Positions 59,001 to 64,000 of a DNA stretch of 64,000 nucleotides are shown here, piece by piece; within the stretch, counting starts at the first letter, position 1; each line of letters begins with the position of its first letter. The translations under genes were made by a program, and so were the position numbers. Source of the stretch: Euptelea pleiosperma (lineage: Eukaryota; Streptophyta; Magnoliopsida; Ranunculales; Eupteleaceae); NCBI GenBank assembly GCA_035048495.1, contig CM068541.1, forward strand, positions 17,429,929 to 17,493,928. The letters run 5' to 3'. The notes beneath the pieces were generated by a model. The model ran no database searches, was not told the origin of the DNA, and saw only the letters and a program-made list of their open reading frames with translations.

Positions 59001-60502
59001 GATAAATGAGGTCTAAATCTTCAAAAACCTCTGTCAACACATTTAGTTAGTTAAAACAAATATGCCGAAAGAGACGGTGTAAAAAATAGAGCTTCGGTTG
59101 GAAATCTGTAGTGAGTTATAGGTTTAGAGATTTCAAGGTTTTAACTTCAGCCTATCTTTAGGACCTCGACACACAAATTGGGCAAATGAGGTCTAAATCT
59201 TCAAAAACCTCTGTCAACACATTTAGTTAGTTAAAACAAATATGTTGAAAGAGACGGTATAAAAAATAGAGGTTCGGTTGGAATCTGTAATGAGTTATAG
59301 GTTTAAGGATTTCAAGGTTTTAACTTATGTCTATCTTTTGGAACTTGACGCCCAAATTAGGCAAATGAGGTCTAAATCTTCAAAAACCTCTTCCAACACA
59401 TTTAGTTAGTTAAAATAAATATGCTGAAAGAGACGGTGTAAAAAATAGAGCTTCGGTTGGAAATCTGTAGTGAGTTATAGGTTTAGAGATTTCAAAGTTT
59501 TAACTTAAGCCTATCCTTTAGAACTCGACGCCCAAATCGGATAAATGAGGTCTAAATCTTCAAAAACCTCTGTCAACACATTTAGTTAGTTAAAACAAAT
59601 ATGCTGAAAGAGACGGTGTAAAAAATAGAGCTTCGGTTGAAAATCTGTAGTGAGTTATAGGTTTAGAGATTTCAAAGTTTTAACTTCAACCTATCGTTAG
59701 GACCTCGACACCCAAATTAGGCAAATGAGGTCTAAATCTTCAAAAACCTCTGTCAACACATTTAGTTAGTTAAAATAAATATGCTGAAAGAGACGGTGTA
59801 AAACATAGAGGTTCGGTTGGAATCTGTAATGAGTTATAAGTTTAAGGATTTCAAGGTTTTAACTTATGTCTATCTTTTGGAACTTGACGCCCAAATTGGG
59901 CAAATGAGGTCTAAATCTTCGAAAACCTCTTCCAACACATTTCAGGGTTGAAAAACATTAGTTAAAAGAGACAGCGTCAAAACAGATGTCTATTTTAGAA
60001 TCAATAGGCAGTTATCTGTTTAAAGGTTTTGTGGGTTTTAACTTAAGTCGATTTTGGAAACACAATGCCCAAATCTGACAAATGAGGCCTGAATCTCATG
60101 AAACCTCTTCTAACACTTATAAAATATTGAAATAAATTTGCTGAAGAGACGGAATCAAAAAATAGATGTCCGGTTGGGAATCTATAGTGAATTGTATGGT
60201 TAGGGCATTTTAAGCTATTAACTTAAGTCGATTTAGAAACTATGATGCCTAAATCAGGCAAAAGATGTTTGAATCTTCTGAAATTTTATCTAACTCTTAT
60301 AATATGTTTAAACAAATCTGTTAGAATAGACAACGCCAAAAATCGATGTCTACTTAGAAATCTATAGTGAATTATAGGTTTAGAAATTTTAAAGTTTTAA
60401 CTTATGTCGAGTTTTGAACTTTTAATTTTGTTTAAACTAAGTTTTAATATTTACAGTTCTAATTACTTTCTATTCGTTTTGCAGGGACTATGTGCTGATT
60501 GA
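56078..60502 (+). pseudogene. TNPA-like (Transposase_24) gene, decayed
   Basis: Exons are 56078-56222, 56321-56559, 56655-56857, 56933-57025, 57112-57218, 57285-57683 and 60485-60502, all with GT/AG introns. The protein resembles the plant Ptta/En/Spm family: a Ser/Pro/Gln-rich start, GHFGLQSGQKLQVEWNELGQ, a DRLWEEIK region, HTGGTKSFARHIEEE, THTRKDGSPVD, and a Gln/Glu-rich coiled coil (about 57490-57620). It ends SDDEEDL, then GLCAD and stop after the last intron. Exons 3 and 5 each need a one-base shift in an A run (near 56740 and 57120), and exon 3 also has a TAG, so it is broken. In the family this protein binds subterminal repeats. Confidence 0.75.
57711..60415 (+). repeat. 180-bp tandem array with 5-unit higher order
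   Basis: About 15 units of roughly 180 bp fill almost the whole intron 57684-60484. Anchor points (GCCCAAAT or ACCCAAAT) fall at 57733, 57913, 58093, 58273, 58451, 58631, 58811, 58991, 59171, 59350, 59530, 59710 and 59889, then two decayed units near 60068 and 60248. Three unit types can be told apart by the bases before and after the anchor: A (CGTTAGGACCTCGACACCC), B (CTTTAGAACTCGACGCCC with GGATAAAT) and C (CTTTTGGAACTTGACGCCC). The order from the second unit is A B A C B, A B A C B, A C, giving an 898-899 bp higher-order period. Confidence 0.93.
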
Positions 60503-60779
60503 TATGATGCAGCCATGTGTGTCTTTTTTGAAGCTAATAACCTTGTGGAATATTTTGAAAATTTGGACAGTTACTTTGGAAGATTTGGACATCTTACGAT
60601 TGAGCTGATTTTGGATTAGATCATTTTTGATGTTTTATATTATATTTGCTTCATAGTTTTTTTTGAATGGATCATTATGGATGTTTTATATTATATTTGT
60701 TTAGTAGTTTTTTAAATGAAGGCAGGTCATAGGTCTCACAGGGAAATTTAAAAAAAGAAACGGATTATAATAAAAAAAT

Positions 60780-61263
60780 GGAAAAAAAAAGGGAGTATTA
60801 GCGACGGCCACCGACCGTCGCTATTAAATTACAAAAAATCATTATATAGCGACGGCCAGAACATGGCCGTCGCTATTACTTAGTTATAGAGATGGTCAAG
60901 GCCGTCACTGTATGAATCCAAATGGTCACTGAAAATAGCTTTAATAGTACAGAGAAGATTTTTATAGCGACGGCCATCAATGGTACTGTCGCTAATTAAG
61001 CCTTATAGTGACGGTCGTGACCGTCACTGTAAGATTACATATGGTCACTGAAAATAGCTTCCAATACGAGCTTTTTTACGCGGGAAATGTTTTTTTTAGC
61101 GACGGTCACTCACTATCTGACCGTTGCTAAATCTATTAGCGACGCCACTATATAGCGACGGTATGCAACGGCCAGGTAAGCCGTCGCTAAATGATACAGC
61201 GACGGTGTTTTATTATTCAGTGACGGAGTCTGGCCGTCGCTGAAAATGATTTTTCTAGCAGTG
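60780..61263 (+). repeat. CACTA 3' subterminal repeats and terminus
   Basis: Many copies of AGCGACGGCC / GGCCGTCGCT and GTGACGGTC / GACCGTCACT in both orientations lie between 60797 and 61245. The terminal TTTTTCTAGCAGTG follows. They mirror the 5' zone and are denser. Confidence 0.85.
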
Positions 61264-61604
61264 ATCGCCTATATTGGATGCCCCATCAGAAAGGCAAATT
61301 CTGTATCAAATCAGCATACCACACTCTCAAGAATCAACGATACATCCATGGAACCAATCACCATCCTCAAAACCTATGGAAAAAATTTGAAAAATACCCA
61401 TCCCTCATAGAACTCGGCTATTCATTTGGAAACTTCTCAGAAGTATTATTCCTACTCGTGAAAAAATCCACAGTAGAATCAGTCACATATCTCCTCAATG
61501 TCCTCGTTGTAAAGCACCTGAAGAGACCACTCACCATGCCTTATTTAATTGTCCTCTGAGTGCTTGGATTTGGTTTGCCTCTCTTCTATTCTTAAGGTAC
61601 GAAC
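61264..61604 (+). pseudogene. LINE middle segment (zinc-finger-RVT)
   Basis: Continues the LINE from 50277: HQKGKFCIKSAYHTL, then in shifted frames CPRCKAPEETTHHALFNCPL and AWIWFASLLF, the zf-RVT domain. It is interrupted at 61605 by LTR-like sequence. Confidence 0.8.
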
Positions 61605-63403
61605 TGTAATACCCTGAACATTTGTCCAAAGATATTAGAGTAATTTACATTAGAAGGGTATTTTTGACAAATAATAAAATTAAAGTAATTAATAAAATAA
61701 TTAATATATTTGAGTTACACTATTAATTCCCTTAATTAAAATTTTTCATAACTTTTATTCTTTTGAAAATAATGAAAATATTTTTCTAATCAAAGACTTG
61801 AATTTTAAAAATAAAGAAACTATTTAAATAATTACCAATGATAATTAATAATACCCATAAATAAATAAAGACTTACCATTCTCTTTTGAGCAACTATTAA
61901 AAATAGAAGAATCTCTAAAAAATTTACACATTTTCACTTTTCACCATTAGAGAGTTCTCCATTAAAAATCGTTGAGAACTTTGAAAGCCCTAGAAACACT
62001 ATAATGTCTCAACCTTCGATATTATCCCTTAAGACAAAAATGTCCATACTATCGAGAAGTTTGACATGCTTGAATCTTAGCTTCATCCAACGACAATCGG
62101 TAAAGGCACTTGCGACTAATTTTTTACCATTGATTCAAGTCCGGATGAAGATCAATGGACAAGGTAGGTACATATATTTTAATAGATAATCTTATTTATT
62201 TTACTTTATTAATTATGTTAAATGTATGTGCTTGATTGATGATATTATGGAATTATTATGATTCGAATCTTATCGGATCGGGTGTACCAGAAAAAAAAGG
62301 TTATAGATAATAGTTTTGTATAATATTGAAGGGTTAGTTCAGGTGTGATCCTAATGGATACCCGTAGAAATACAAATTAAGAAGGGCCTGGAACCCTAGG
62401 GTGAAACACCCCAGACTCCTGTAGAAGAGCTTTTAGGTTACTCCCAGCGTGGGAAGGAGAAGGAGACTCGAGATTGGGTTGTAGTTATAATCGTATGAAT
62501 ATAATGATATTTGATTAATTATGAGAAAAATTTATTATTCTTGGTTAACATTACTGGTTTATATTATTTGTTATGCATTGAATATACCATAATTTTTGAG
62601 TTAGAATATGTGATATATATATCATGTAGAGTGGATTATCTACTGGGCTTTGGCTCATGGTATTTACAAAATATTTCAGACTTAATTGAGAATGGTGTGA
62701 ATTTTGGAGTTGATGCACTTGATAAGAGCGATAGCATGGAAAAATCGGAAGGAGAATTGAGAATGTCAATAAGATTGATGCGAGACTCTAAATATTTGTT
62801 ATTTGTATCTTTTTTATAAGCTTAATTATTAAAGACTCGCATTGTCTATTATTTGAAATTTTGTTTAATTTTTTAGAATCAAGTGGATGATCAATATTTG
62901 ACTTCCCAGACTATTTGATTTAACCCTTTAGATATATGGTCATGAATCATTAACAAATACATTAATTTTTATGGATGTGAGTGTTTATAATTATTTTATA
63001 TATTACCCGGGTACCGTTATCGTAAGGGTAGATTTTTGAGTTAAATTGTTAAAATAAAATAGTAAATGATATTTTTGAGCAAAGTACCTTCACAAAAGAT
63101 GCTTGAAATGATTTTTAGATAGTAAATAATTAATAAGATAATTTTTATTCAAATTATATTTTTTCAAAAATTTTTACGCCTATCCACTTAAATTTTGAAA
63201 AGTTAATTAAAAAATCCTATCAAACAGAAGTTTTAGCCAAAACACCTTCACAAAAGATATTTGTTTTGATCTATTATGAATCATGATAATTTTAAAAAAT
63301 TATTTTGGAATATTTTTTTTTTATCACACATTGAATTTTGGGTAAACGGGTCATTTTTCAGGCATTCGGGTCAGATTCGTGTGCTTGGATTCGAGGCATG
63401 ACA
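61605..63403. repeat. Probable solo LTR, 1.8 kb
   Basis: Begins TGTAATACCCTGAAC and ends GAGGCATGACA (TG..CA), and the LINE frame resumes directly after it. The flanks GAAC (61601-61604) and GAAAC (63404-63408) are an imperfect candidate for a 5-bp target duplication. No gag or pol is present inside. Short frames at 62004-62189 and 62511-62819 show no domain. The TGTAATACCC start is common in gypsy LTRs (family knowledge). Confidence 0.6.
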
Positions 63404-64000
63404 GAAACATTGGACAGAAGATGATTGTGAGAGGTGCTTCCTTCAACAGATAAATCCTCCCAAACCCATCACTGAAGAGGATAGTTTTCACCAGCAATAC
63501 ATTTTTATACTCTTATGGAAACTCTAGGATTTGCGCAACAAGAACATTCATCAGGATAACCAAGAACATATCATTCAAATTCTTAAAGGCATATACTCTT
63601 TCATTGGCCATATGGAACCACTTACGAAACTTCCCAAAACACGTGTTAAATAGAATTCACCACCTGAAGACACATTTAAACTCAATACCAATGCAGCATG
63701 GATATCTTCAACAGGCAGTATAGGACTGGGGTTTGTTATTCGTTATAATTCTAACAAATGCATTTTGGCAGGCGAAAGTAGAACCAAATCCTTTTCTACG
63801 GAAGAAGTAGAGGTTAGAGCCATAAAATGGGGCATGGAAAAAGCAACAATTTTTTGGGCGAAGAATTTTGTAGTAGAATTAGATGCTCAACTCATAGTCG
63901 AAGCTCTCCAACAAGGATCTATGGAGCTCTCCTGATCTTCATCGGCATTGCTAGCAGATATTTTGGAATTATGTAATGGCTTTAAAACTATCTCCTTTGT
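63404..64000 (+). pseudogene. LINE right segment with RNase H, runs off window
   Basis: Reads HIIQILKGIYSFIGHMEPL, then LNTNAAWISSTGSIGLGFVI, STEEVEVRAIKWGMEKA and VVELDAQLIVEALQQGS, a LINE RNase H domain with stops near 63528, 63652 and 63935. It continues past the end of the window, so the 3' end and target duplication cannot be seen. Confidence 0.8.

Larger units (their letters stand above)
50278..61263 (+). mobile_element. CACTA (En/Spm) transposon, 11 kb, with captured sequence
   Basis: The ends are CACTACAAGAAAATT (50278) and, inverted, CACTGCTAGAAAAAT (61263). The 3-bp target duplication ATC lies at 50275-50277 and 61264-61266, and the LINE reads through when the element is removed. 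Contents in order: a subterminal repeat zone, pyrimidine-rich leader, half a MULE-MITE, an NLR fragment (minus), Helitron-like ends, a decayed TNP2 C-terminus, a TNPA-like gene with a huge repeat intron, and a 3' subterminal repeat zone. TNP2's catalytic part is missing and the TNPA-like gene has frameshifts, so the element is non-autonomous. Confidence 0.93.

Noticed and set aside
57711..60415. Centromeric satellite or CRISPR-like array
   Set aside because: It lies between matched splice sites of one transposon gene; units are contiguous with no unique spacers.
61605..63403. Complete LTR retrotransposon
   Set aside because: Only one TG..CA unit is present with no interior coding sequence; solo LTR fits better.

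Overview
The window is nuclear DNA of a flowering plant, probably a eudicot or other non-grass angiosperm. The evidence is spliced genes with GT/AG introns, a CYP72A-type P450, a peroxisomal thiolase, a DUF247 protein, a CNL-type NLR fragment, and Ty1/copia, Ty3/gypsy, LINE, CACTA, hAT, Mutator-like and Helitron-like elements. The species cannot be named from the sequence. Most of the window is transposon-derived.

Layout. 1-4.3 kb: CT-rich and AT-rich DNA without a convincing gene, containing three strong hairpins and a diverged direct repeat. 4.4-19.3 kb: a minus-strand CYP72A-like P450 pseudogene with five recognisable exons, several stops, a frameshift and an 11.3 kb first intron. That intron holds copia and gypsy remnants and a decayed hAT transposase. 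19.9-21.7 kb: three palindromic MITE-like elements. 22.3 kb: a broken VQ-motif gene. 23.2-29.7 kb: an apparently intact 14-exon 3-ketoacyl-CoA thiolase gene (minus strand, PTS2 signal, all catalytic residues) with a 5'-truncated LINE in intron 3. 29.8-33.8 kb: a dense MITE cluster in which several members carry exact 9-bp (Mutator-like) or 8-bp (hAT-like) target duplications. 33.8-38.3 kb: a LINE RNase H remnant, then a 1.8 kb LTR with polypurine tract, primer site and about ten CAATCGATTG-like palindromes. 38.35-43.24 kb: a young, nearly intact Ty1/copia element (minus strand, 5-bp target duplication) broken by one stop codon. 43.5-45.6 kb: further MITEs. 46.46-47.75 kb: an intact intronless DUF247 gene.

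48.76-64 kb is one LINE body (plus strand) carrying a 342-bp tandem duplication. It is split by an 11 kb CACTA element (50278-61263, TSD ATC) and again by a probable 1.8 kb solo LTR. The CACTA element is the most unusual object here. It holds the C-terminal half of an NLR resistance gene, a short array of Helitron-like ends, a half MULE-MITE, a decayed TNP2 tail and a decayed TNPA-like (Transposase_24) gene. The last intron of that gene is a 2.7 kb array of about fifteen 180-bp repeats with a five-unit (about 899 bp) higher-order pattern.

Only the thiolase (fatty-acid beta-oxidation) and DUF247 genes look functional. The other coding sequence is transposon-derived or broken. I found no tRNA, rRNA, CRISPR or operon-like system.
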